Positions 25,215 through 32,416 of a stretch of DNA of 64,000 nucleotides are shown in pieces. Under the pieces are notes generated by a model, which was given only the letters and a program-made list of their open reading frames with translations, was not told the DNA's origin and ran no database searches. Positions within the stretch are counted from its first letter, which is position 1; every line of letters starts with the position of its first letter. Source of the DNA: Collinsella sp. (GTDB lineage Bacteria > Actinomycetota > Coriobacteriia > Coriobacteriales > Coriobacteriaceae). The position numbers and the translations under genes were made by a program. The stretch covers positions 16,473-80,472 of the forward strand of contig JAHYYP010000006.1 of assembly GCA_019424905.1 (NCBI GenBank). Reading direction: 5' to 3'.

Positions 25215-26150
25215 GTGAACATCCTGGTTTTGCTGCCCGTCAATGACCGCCATCGCGCAATTCTTGAGTCGAGTGCTCCGGGCGAGGACTTTATCTACAC
25301 GAGCGCCGACGCCGCCACGCACGAGCAGGTCGCCGATGCCGACGTGATCTTGGGCAACATAGACCCTGCCTTGCTTACCGCATGCGAGCATCTCCAGCTG
25401 TTGCAATTGCAGACCGCCGGCTATGACGATTACTTGGCCGCCGGCACCGTGCCGGCTGAAGCCAAGCTGTCTTGCTCGATCGGCGCCTACGGTCAGGCCG
25501 TGAGCGAGCACATGTTTGCCATGGTCCTTTCCATGATGAAGCGCCTGCCCGGCTACCAGGACCTGCAGCGCGAGCATCGCTGGGAGGATTTGGGGCCGGT
25601 CACCTCGCTCAAAAACGCCAATGTGCTGGTGCTGGGCGCGGGCGACATTGGCGGCCACTTTGCCACGCTCTGCCGCAACATGGGTGCGCACGTCCGCGGC
25701 ATCAAGCGCCACCCGCTCGTCTACCCCATTGTGTTTGAGGACATGGACGGTATGGATGCCCTGTCCGAGCGCCTGGCCGAGGCTGACATCGTCGCATCCT
25801 TTATGCCCAGCACACCCGAGACCCGCGGCCTGGCGAACGCCGAGTTCTTCGCCGCGATGAAACCGGGCGCCTTCTTTGCCAACGGCGGCCGCGGCGACCT
25901 TGTGGTCGCCGACGACTTGGTTGCCGCCCTGGAGTCGGGACATCTCGCCGGCGCCGCGGTCGACGTCACCGACCCCGAACCGTTGCCTGAAACAAGCCCA
26001 CTGTGGGATGCGCCCAACATGCTCATCACGCCGCACATCTCGGGCTGGTTCCACCTGGCCGCCACGCTCAACAACGTTGTCGACATCGCAGCGGAGAACC
26101 TGCGTCACCTGCAGGCCGGCGAGACCCTGCGCTGCTGGATCGAACACTAA
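25215..26150 (+). CDS. D-isomer-specific 2-hydroxyacid dehydrogenase
   Basis: The 311-aa NAD(P)-dependent oxidoreductase has the Rossmann motif VLGAGDIGG (about 145-153) and the catalytic triad of the family: Arg in NGGRGDLV, Glu in DPEPLPE, and His in ITPHISGW. It reduces a 2-keto acid or the reverse; substrate not identifiable. A GTG start at 25215 is supported by GGAGAGGA seven bases upstream; an earlier in-frame ATG would translate the repeat element and is rejected. Two hairpins follow. Confidence 0.88.
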   Translation: MNILVLLPVNDRHRAILESSAPGEDFIYTSADAATHEQVADADVILGNIDPALLTACEHLQLLQLQTAGYDDYLAAGTVPAEAKLSCSIGAYGQAVSEHMFAMVLSMMKRLPGYQDLQREHRWEDLGPVTSLKNANVLVLGAGDIGGHFATLCRNMGAHVRGIKRHPLVYPIVFEDMDGMDALSERLAEADIVASFMPSTPETRGLANAEFFAAMKPGAFFANGGRGDLVVADDLVAALESGHLAGAAVDVTDPEPLPETSPLWDAPNMLITPHISGWFHLAATLNNVVDIAAENLRHLQAGETLRCWIEH

Positions 26151-26152
26151 TT

Positions 26153-26180
26153 GTTCCGGCGTTTTACCAAACGCCGGAAC
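26153..26180 (+). terminator. Terminator after the 2-hydroxyacid dehydrogenase gene
   Basis: GTTCCGGCGTTT and AAACGCCGGAAC form a perfect 12-bp stem with a 4-nt loop three bases after the stop. Confidence 0.75.
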
Positions 26181-26222
26181 CCCTCGACGCTGCGCGCCGC
26201 CCAGAGCGACAATTTGTCATTC

Positions 26223-26264
26223 AAAAGGCAAGGCATGACCAGAAGGTCTATACCTTGCCTTTTT
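26223..26264 (+). terminator. Second hairpin with T run
   Basis: AAAAGGCAAGG and CCTTGCCTTTTT arms form an A/T-flanked stem with T run. It may be a bidirectional terminator. The rest of 26265-26510 holds repeat A copy 3 and no gene. Confidence 0.8.
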
Positions 26265-26358
26265 CATGCCAACTTGTTCGCCCTGACATCGCTCGCTGAC
26301 GCTTGCTCAACCTGCGGTGTCTTAACAATTCTGTCCAGCTGTTGGCATTGCGACATTT

Positions 26359-26405
26359 GCCCGGATAAAACCTGCCAAAATGAACCTGTCCCTTTTTGGT
26401 AGGTT
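26359..26405 (+). repeat. Dispersed repeat A, copy 3
   Basis: Same element as at 10058 with AATGAACC in place of AATAAACC in the loop. It lies in a gene-free gap of about 360 bp. Confidence 0.85.
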
Positions 26406-26512
26406 TGGCGCAATGGAGTCAGGTTGGCTTGCGCCATACCGATAGTTCTGTCTGCGACACTCTCGCCAAAGTGATATCAAACATACATCTAGCGTTTTCG
26501 ACACTTCGCTTA

Positions 26513-26695
26513 TTAGAGCCAGTCCGTCTCCTCGTCATAGCGGTCCGAATAGGCGTTACGCTTGAGTTCTTCAGCACTCGTTGGTCGCGCCTTGGAAACG
26601 TCGACCCCTGACTCATGGCAAGCGGCGACGAACAGCTGTAAACCCCGATCAATAAGCTGAGCCCCACGCTCGGCCTTCATTTCTTCGGCTCGCAT
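26513..26695 (-). CDS. Small hypothetical protein translationally coupled to the M18 aminopeptidase
   Basis: A 60-aa ORF whose ATG directly abuts the TAA of the M18 peptidase gene (TAAATG). The peptide is hydrophilic and mostly helical in character (AERGAQLIDRGLQLFVAA; then SAEELKRNAYSDRYDEE and a final TDWL). There is no signal peptide and no recognised domain. No separate ribosome-binding site is visible, so translation would depend on termination of the upstream gene. It could be a real small partner or the remnant of a longer gene. Confidence 0.5.
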   Translation of the reverse strand: MRAEEMKAERGAQLIDRGLQLFVAACHESGVDVSKARPTSAEELKRNAYSDRYDEETDWL

Positions 26696-28081
26696 TTAGA
26701 GCTCAACGCTTTCGGCTCCGTTGATGGTTAGGTTTCGCTCGTAGAAGGCGGTGAGGGCGCGGATGGCGTACATCACGTCGCGCACACCGCCGGTCTCGTA
26801 GCTCGAGTGCATGGCAAGCTGCGGCAGGCCCACGTCCACAGCATGCATGCTCGCCTGCATATTGGACAGATTGCCGAGCGTGGAGCCGCCGGCCATATCG
26901 CTCTTGTTGGCGAAGGCCTGCGTGGGCACGTCGGCGTCATCGCAGATGGCCTGGAACACCGCGCGGCTAAAGGCATCGGTGCAATAGTGCTGGTTGGCTG
27001 CCTCCTTGATGACGATACCGCCGTTGAGCACCACCTGGTTGCGGGCGTCGCACTTCTCGGCGTGGTTGGGGTGCACGGCATGTGCATTGTCGCAACTTAC
27101 AAGCATCGAGGCAGCAAGTGCACGATGGTACGACTCGTCGTCAAAGCCCAGCGAGCCGTTAATGCGGCGCAGTGCATCGGCCAAGAACGTCGACATGGCG
27201 CCTTGCTTGGTCTCGGAGCCAACCTCCTCGTTATCAAAGCAGCAAAAGACCGAAACGTCGTGCGCATTCTCGGCACCCAAAAATGCCTGCAGCGAGGTGT
27301 AGGCGCAGGCCAGGTCATCGAGCTTGGGCGTCGAGATAAACTCGTCAGCCCAGCCCCAAATGCGCGCATCCTGACGATTGACCAGGAACAGATCGCGGCC
27401 CAGAATCTGCTCGGGCTCAACGTCCAGCTCTTCGGCGATCAGGGCATCGAAGTCGCCCTGCTTAAGATCACCGGCGCTGATGAGCGGGCACAGATCGACG
27501 GCGCGATTGGGAGCAAAGCCCTCGTTAACGCCGCGGTTCATATGGATAGCAAGACTCGGAACGATAGCGACCTCGCGCTCGGTGGCAAGCAGGCGGCTCT
27601 CGATACGGTCGCCCTCGCGCACCAGCACGCGGCCCGCGAGCGCCAGCGGGCGATCGAACCAGGTGTAGTCGATCATGCCGCCGTAGGCCTCGGTGTTCAA
27701 GCGCAGCGTCTCGCCCGCACCGTCAAGCTCGGGCACGGCCTTGACCTTAAACGTCGGTGAATCGCTGTGCGATGCCGTGAGCTGAAAATGATAGTCACCG
27801 GCAACGCCGTCCTCGCCCCACGTCGCGGCCAGGTCCTCGCCCACCTTAAAGGCAACAACGCTCGAGGTGTTGCGCTGCGTGTAATAACGCCCGCCCGGCT
27901 CGATGTCCCACGCCGCATTCTCGGGCAGGTAGGTAAAGCCCGCCTCGTCGAGCTCGGCCATAATGGTCGCCGCCGTATGGAACATGCTGGGGCATGCCTC
28001 GATAAAGTCGATAAGGTCGTTGGCGGCCTCGATATCGTCGGCCGTCACGTGCGCGCGCTCGGGCATTTCCTGATCCGTCAT
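26696..28081 (-). CDS. M18-family metallo-aminopeptidase
   Basis: The 461-aa protein shows M18 signatures: ASHSDSPTFKVK with metal-binding His, the CFDNEEVGSETKQGA motif with Glu residues that bind metal and act as base, and the late MHSSYETGG metal site. It hydrolyses N-terminal amino acids, often acidic ones, from peptides in the cytosol. The ATG at 28081 is preceded by AAAGGGGAG; a longer reading frame upstream has no support. It is followed without gap by a 60-aa ORF. Confidence 0.92.
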   Translation of the reverse strand: MTDQEMPERAHVTADDIEAANDLIDFIEACPSMFHTAATIMAELDEAGFTYLPENAAWDIEPGGRYYTQRNTSSVVAFKVGEDLAATWGEDGVAGDYHFQLTASHSDSPTFKVKAVPELDGAGETLRLNTEAYGGMIDYTWFDRPLALAGRVLVREGDRIESRLLATEREVAIVPSLAIHMNRGVNEGFAPNRAVDLCPLISAGDLKQGDFDALIAEELDVEPEQILGRDLFLVNRQDARIWGWADEFISTPKLDDLACAYTSLQAFLGAENAHDVSVFCCFDNEEVGSETKQGAMSTFLADALRRINGSLGFDDESYHRALAASMLVSCDNAHAVHPNHAEKCDARNQVVLNGGIVIKEAANQHYCTDAFSRAVFQAICDDADVPTQAFANKSDMAGGSTLGNLSNMQASMHAVDVGLPQLAMHSSYETGGVRDVMYAIRALTAFYERNLTINGAESVEL

Positions 28082-28242
28082 GCTCTCCCCTTTCGCTGGG
28101 TTGATGGTCCCCTCCAGCATACCCCGCCACGCCAGCCCCGCACTCTTCATTCCATGTTTAATCCCGCGCCGCTCACCAAGTTGAGCCATCATGCCCGCAC
28201 TCCTTTTGCGACAATTACGCTAACAGGACGAGAGGAGCCGTC

Positions 28243-29328
28243 ATGAAGCCACGTAACATTGCCATCGCCTGCGGTGTCGCGGGAGTCGCCGTCGGCCTTG
28301 CCGCTGCCGCCGGTATCGTTTACCGCAAGCAAATCAAGTCCGCCGCGTCGCTCAAACGCCTGACCGGCTACGCGGATGGCTATGATCTGTACGCAATCGA
28401 CATCGCCTACGACTACGATCTTGATCACATCATCGCCGCTGGCGTGCGCGACGACCAGGCCTACATCGATGCCGTGGTGGCGCAGGTGTTGCCCGGCGTG
28501 TCGGCACATGTCCAGGCGCCCCAGTTTGCCTGTAGCGCTTTTGTCGCCGTGGATGCCGAAGGCCGCGTGCGCACCGGTCGCAATTACGACTTTAAGGACG
28601 ACACCTCGGCGCTGCTGGTGCGCAATCACCCACGCGACGGCTATGCCTCCATCGGGTTTGCCGCCCTTAACAACCTGGGCGATAACACTCCGCTTGACTC
28701 CGTCGGCGGACGCGCCGCCGCACTCATGGGCCCGTTTGCCCAGCTCGACGGTGTTAACGAATGCGGCGTGTCCATTGCCGTACTCACTCTGGATTCCAAG
28801 CCCTGTGACCAGGACACGCAACGCCCCGTCATCAATACCTCGCTCGCCATCCGTCTGGTGCTCGACCGTGCCGCCACCACGCAAGAAGCTGTCGACCTGC
28901 TTTCCGCCTACGACATGCACGCCATGGCAGGACGCGATTACCACTTCTTTATCAACGACGCCGCCGGTGACGCGCGCGTAGTAGAGTGGGATCCGCGCGA
29001 TCCGGACCGTGCTTTCAAAGCGACTCCCGTACGCCAGGTTACGAACTTCTACGCCTGCTATGGCGACGAAGTGCTGCCCAACCAAAAGAATGACGAGCTG
29101 GGCCATGGTAAAGAGCGCGCCGTCGCAATCGCCGATGTCCTCGACGCCCATGCCGGCGCCCAGGACGAGGCAGTCGCTTGGAAGGCCCTTCGCGCCGCAG
29201 CCCAAGAGCCCAATCCGGAAGACATCACCAGCAATACGCAATGGTCGGTCGTCTTTGACAATACCGAACCCGCCGCCGCTATTACGCTGCGCCGCCACTG
29301 GGGCAACGTCGATGCCTTCGCACTGTAA
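28243..29328 (+). CDS. Linear amide C-N hydrolase, Ntn-hydrolase fold (choloylglycine hydrolase-like)
   Basis: The 361-aa protein begins with a membrane segment (residues about 6-27), then a pro-like region, and Cys97 in QFACSAFVAV, followed by GRVRTGRNYDF. This Cys...GRNYDF spacing is that of the choloylglycine hydrolase/acyltransferase Ntn families, in which Cys becomes the N-terminal nucleophile. Here the Cys is internal, so cleavage before it would be needed. Candidate substrates are acyl-amino acid or bile-salt-like amides; not determinable. The ATG has GAGAGGAGC upstream. A hairpin follows at 29396. Confidence 0.78.
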   Translation: MKPRNIAIACGVAGVAVGLAAAAGIVYRKQIKSAASLKRLTGYADGYDLYAIDIAYDYDLDHIIAAGVRDDQAYIDAVVAQVLPGVSAHVQAPQFACSAFVAVDAEGRVRTGRNYDFKDDTSALLVRNHPRDGYASIGFAALNNLGDNTPLDSVGGRAAALMGPFAQLDGVNECGVSIAVLTLDSKPCDQDTQRPVINTSLAIRLVLDRAATTQEAVDLLSAYDMHAMAGRDYHFFINDAAGDARVVEWDPRDPDRAFKATPVRQVTNFYACYGDEVLPNQKNDELGHGKERAVAIADVLDAHAGAQDEAVAWKALRAAAQEPNPEDITSNTQWSVVFDNTEPAAAITLRRHWGNVDAFAL

Positions 29329-29395
29329 GGAGCCAGGCCCGTCGACCTTACGTTCCCTGACGTTGCTTACATTTCCATACGCTTGGGCTAACACG

Positions 29396-29430
29396 TTTTA
29401 CCCCCGTATCAACAGTGTGCGGGGGTAAAC
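29396..29430 (+). terminator. Hairpin between the amide hydrolase and phosphofructokinase genes
   Basis: TTTACCCCCG and CGGGGGTAAA make a perfect 10-bp stem. No T run follows, so it is a weak terminator or a leader structure of the pfk gene. Confidence 0.6.
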
Positions 29431-29467
29431 TTATGCGCATGTTATAACTTGCCCGGAAGGATTCATC

Positions 29468-30547
29468 ATGCTCAGGATCGGTCTTCTTACCAGTGGCGGC
29501 GACTGTCAGGCGCTCAACGCCACCATGCGCGGCATCGTCAAAACGCTTATGACCAATAGCGAAGAACCTATCGAGATCTATGGTTTTGAGGACGGCTACC
29601 AGGGCCTTATCTACAGCAGGTTCCGCGTCATGACGCCCGCCGATTTTAGCGGAATCCTCACCCGCGGCGGCACCATCCTGGGCACGAGCCGCACGCCGTT
29701 CAAGCGTCTGGATACCCCCGAGGCCGATGGTGTCGAGAAGGTGCCGGCGATGGTCCACACCTATCACAAGCTGCAGCTCGACTGCCTGTTTATGCTGGGC
29801 GGTAACGGCTCCACCAAGACCGCCAACCGCCTGCGCGAAGAGGGCCTCAACGTTATCGCCCTGCCCAAGACCATCGATAACGACACATGGGGCACCGAGC
29901 TGACGTTTGGCTTTACGAGCGCCATCGACGTCGCCACCAAGTGCATCGACGACATCCACACTACCGCCTCGAGCCACGGCCGCGTGTTTGTCATCGAGAT
30001 CATGGGCCACAAGGTTGGCTGGATCCCGCTGTACGCCGGCGTCGCGGGCGGCGCGGATGTCATCTTGATTCCCGAGATCCCCTACGACATGGATAACGTC
30101 ATCAAGACCATCGAGCATCGCATGGAAACCGGCAGCCGCTTTACGATTGTAGCCGTCGCCGAGGGCGCTATCTCCAAGGAGGACGCGGCGCTGTCCAAGA
30201 AGGAGTACAAGAAAAAGCTCGCCGAGCGCACGAGCCCGTCGATCGTCTACGACATCGCCAAGGAGATCGAGGCCAAGACCGGTCGCGAGACCCGCGTCGC
30301 CATCCCCGGCCACACGCAGCGCGGCGGCCAGCCCGACGCCCAGGACCGCATCTTTGCGACCCAGTGCGGCGTCGAGGCGGCTCTCGGCTGCCTACGCGGC
30401 GAGTTTGGCTACATGATTGCCCTGCGTGACGGCAAGATGTGCCACATGCCGCTCGAGGATGTCGCCGGCAAGCTCAAGTATGTCGATCCCCAGAGCGACC
30501 TGGTACGCGAGGCCAAGGCGTTGGGCATCAGCTTCGGCGACGAATAG
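29468..30547 (+). CDS. 6-phosphofructokinase family protein (ATP or PPi donor uncertain)
   Basis: The 359-aa enzyme has PFK motifs LLTSGGDCQALNA at the N-terminus, GGNGSTKTA (111-119) and PKTIDNDTWGT (133-143) with the catalytic Asp, plus GHTQRGG late. The donor-site motif is GGNGS, not the bacterial ATP-type GGDGS or PPi-type GGDDS, while PKTIDND (Lys instead of Gly) is typical of PPi/mixed groups. It phosphorylates fructose 6-phosphate in glycolysis. GGAAGG precedes the ATG. It is a single gene. Confidence 0.9.
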   Translation: MLRIGLLTSGGDCQALNATMRGIVKTLMTNSEEPIEIYGFEDGYQGLIYSRFRVMTPADFSGILTRGGTILGTSRTPFKRLDTPEADGVEKVPAMVHTYHKLQLDCLFMLGGNGSTKTANRLREEGLNVIALPKTIDNDTWGTELTFGFTSAIDVATKCIDDIHTTASSHGRVFVIEIMGHKVGWIPLYAGVAGGADVILIPEIPYDMDNVIKTIEHRMETGSRFTIVAVAEGAISKEDAALSKKEYKKKLAERTSPSIVYDIAKEIEAKTGRETRVAIPGHTQRGGQPDAQDRIFATQCGVEAALGCLRGEFGYMIALRDGKMCHMPLEDVAGKLKYVDPQSDLVREAKALGISFGDE

Positions 30548-30570
30548 CCTCGGCCGAAATCTATCCCATC

Positions 30571-30667
30571 GGGCCCTCCGACCCCGCCCGACGTATTTCG
30601 ATTTGGCTCCTCCCTTGACTCCGTCAAAGGTCGCCAATCGAAATCGTCGGGCGGGGTCGGAGGGTCC
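30571..30667. repeat. Long near-perfect palindrome after the pfk gene
   Basis: The arm 30571-30606 pairs with 30634-30667 over about 34 bp with one mismatch and single-base bulges (core CCCTCCGACCCCGCCCGACG). The loop is about 28 nt. It directly follows the pfk stop codon and may terminate transcription, although there is no T run. Confidence 0.85.
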
Positions 30668-30726
30668 TGCGTTTACATACTCGCCGAGGTTATTCGTCTT
30701 CTTGCTGCGGGTGCCTGGTCTGAAAT

Positions 30727-30797
30727 TAAGTTGCGGTGAAATAGTTCCTGCATAGCCCGCAAATGGCTGAAACTAGGAACTATTCCACCGCAACTTA
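30727..30797. repeat. Palindrome family B, copy 2
   Basis: Arms 30727-30749 and 30775-30797 are inverted with one mismatch over 23 bp and match the family B arm at 24079. The remaining gap to 30960 contains no ORF; a CTACCGG motif is repeated there. Confidence 0.85.
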
Positions 30798-30981
30798 CTG
30801 AGTGGGAGCTCTTGGCTGCTACCTGCACTGACATTTGTCCTGAAATGGCTGGTCGTTAGGGGTTGCTACCGGTAGTTGCGGTAGGGTTGGGGCAGATTCT
30901 AACTAGAAATGGTGGTCGCTACCGGTTGTTCTCGGCATACTCGGCTCATTCGATTACGGTCACCACATGAAAGGAACTGTT

Positions 30982-31920
30982 ATGGATCTTGCGATGGCGC
31001 AGCGGCTCGTTGATCGCCGCAAGGCTGCCGGGTTTTCTCAGGAGGCGCTTGCCGCCCAGCTGGGCGTGAGTCGTCAGGCTGTCAGTAAATGGGAGCGCAG
31101 CGAATCCTCGCCCGATACCGATAACCTTATTGCGCTCGCCGCGCTGTATGGCGTGTCGCTGGATGAGCTGCTGTATGGGGAGGCGGTGGCTAGCGCTGAT
31201 GACTCGCAAGCTGATGATGAGGCGCAGGGCAGCGACGCCGGCACCAAAGCTTCAGATAAGGCTGAAGAGGCTGAGGCTTCTACTGAGCACGCTGATTGCA
31301 GCGATAAGCCACTTGTCGATATTTCCCTCGCGCGCGGCATCCACGTTATTGATCCCAACAAGGGCGAAGAGGTTCATGTTGGTTGGAGTGGCATCCATGT
31401 GGCTAACGAGCGCAAGGGTAAAGAGGTCCACGTGGGGCCAGGCGGATTGCATATCGATACGCTTGAGGACGATGGACATAGCGTGCACACCAATGACGAC
31501 GGCACCGTCACCATCGACGGCGAGACGTTTTCCAGCTGGAAGGAAGCACGCGACAAGCTCGACCATCATGGCAAGCATTTCCGCACCAAGGTCGGACGTG
31601 CATGGAACAAATTCCCCTTCCCCGCGCTTGTCGCCCTCGCCTATCTGGTGCTCGGCATCGTTTACGGCACATGGGCTACGGGACTCTTCCTCGTCTTTCT
31701 GATTCCCGTCTATTACGCGCTTGGCGGCTTTATCGACCAACGCCACTTATCTAAGCTGATCGATGTCGTCTATTCAGTTAGTGCCGAGGCATGGTTCCTC
31801 TACATGTGGCTCTGCCTGGGGCAGCCCAATCCCGCCTGGGTAATCCTCATCACCATCCCGGTCGTAAAAGCACTCATGCGTTGGTGCCGTAAACAATGGA
31901 AGCATCGCAAGCGAGCCTAA
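30982..31920 (+). CDS. Membrane-anchored XRE-family regulator
   Basis: The 312-aa protein has an N-terminal Cro/C1 HTH (FSQEALAAQLGVSRQAVSKWE, about residues 20-40), an acidic Asp/Glu/Ala linker (about 68-105), a middle region with repeated short Gly-Ile/Leu-His motifs (GIHVID, GIHVAN, GLHIDT) suggestive of beta structure, and three or four C-terminal membrane segments. Such proteins often sense membrane signals; no target is evident. The ATG at 30982 has AAAGGAAC upstream and is preferred to one five codons earlier. It is a single gene. Confidence 0.82.
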   Translation: MDLAMAQRLVDRRKAAGFSQEALAAQLGVSRQAVSKWERSESSPDTDNLIALAALYGVSLDELLYGEAVASADDSQADDEAQGSDAGTKASDKAEEAEASTEHADCSDKPLVDISLARGIHVIDPNKGEEVHVGWSGIHVANERKGKEVHVGPGGLHIDTLEDDGHSVHTNDDGTVTIDGETFSSWKEARDKLDHHGKHFRTKVGRAWNKFPFPALVALAYLVLGIVYGTWATGLFLVFLIPVYYALGGFIDQRHLSKLIDVVYSVSAEAWFLYMWLCLGQPNPAWVILITIPVVKALMRWCRKQWKHRKRA

Positions 31921-31973
31921 ACCATCCCAGTCCGACAGCAACAACCAACTAGTACTCCCCCGCCCATCCCTCC

Positions 31974-32044
31974 TAAGTTGCGGTGATATAGTTCCGGTTT
32001 TAGCCTTGAGTAGTCGAGTTTAGGAACTATTCCACCGCAACTTA
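31974..32044. repeat. Palindrome family B, copy 3
   Basis: Arms 31974-31995 and 32023-32044 are inverted with two mismatches over 22 bp and match copies 1 and 2. The loop sequence is unrelated to theirs. It lies just after the XRE gene. Confidence 0.85.
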
Positions 32045-32096
32045 CGAATGATCGGAGCGGCTACAGCACAAGCGTCGGCGTTCGTTTGATGGTCCG

Positions 32097-32254
32097 CCAC
32101 GAAAAGGGGCCATCTACTACGTTTAACTCGATGAGGCCAACCATGACCGCCTTTTTCGAAAATCGACAGGCCTTCTACCTGCGGTTTTATTTTTCGTTTT
32201 CCCGGCATAGTTGAGGGTATCCAATTAAACGTAGTAGATAGGCCCGTTTTGTGG
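32097..32254. repeat. Imperfect 30-bp-arm palindrome with a 98-nt loop
   Basis: 32097-32126 and 32225-32254 are inverted copies (core ATCTACTACGTTTAA perfect, outer part with a bulge). The loop has no ORF. The element sits between family B copy 3 and repeat A copy 4, in a 490-bp gap otherwise without genes. Confidence 0.75.
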
Positions 32255-32366
32255 CATACAACCCATTCAAGCCCAATCTCGAAGGCTAAAGAGAGCCTCT
32301 CATCAACGCTTGCGAGCAGAAGATAGCAAAGCAACAAACGCCGGGCCATCTAATGGTTGTCCGGCG

Positions 32367-32416
32367 TTTGCCCAGATAAAACCTGCCAAAATAAACCTGT
32401 CCCTTTTTGGCAGGTT
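32367..32416 (+). repeat. Dispersed repeat A, copy 4
   Basis: Full-length copy of the element, with perfect CCTGCCAAAA/TTTTGGCAGG arms. It abuts the stop codon of the FtsX-type permease gene and could act as its terminator on the minus strand. Confidence 0.88.
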
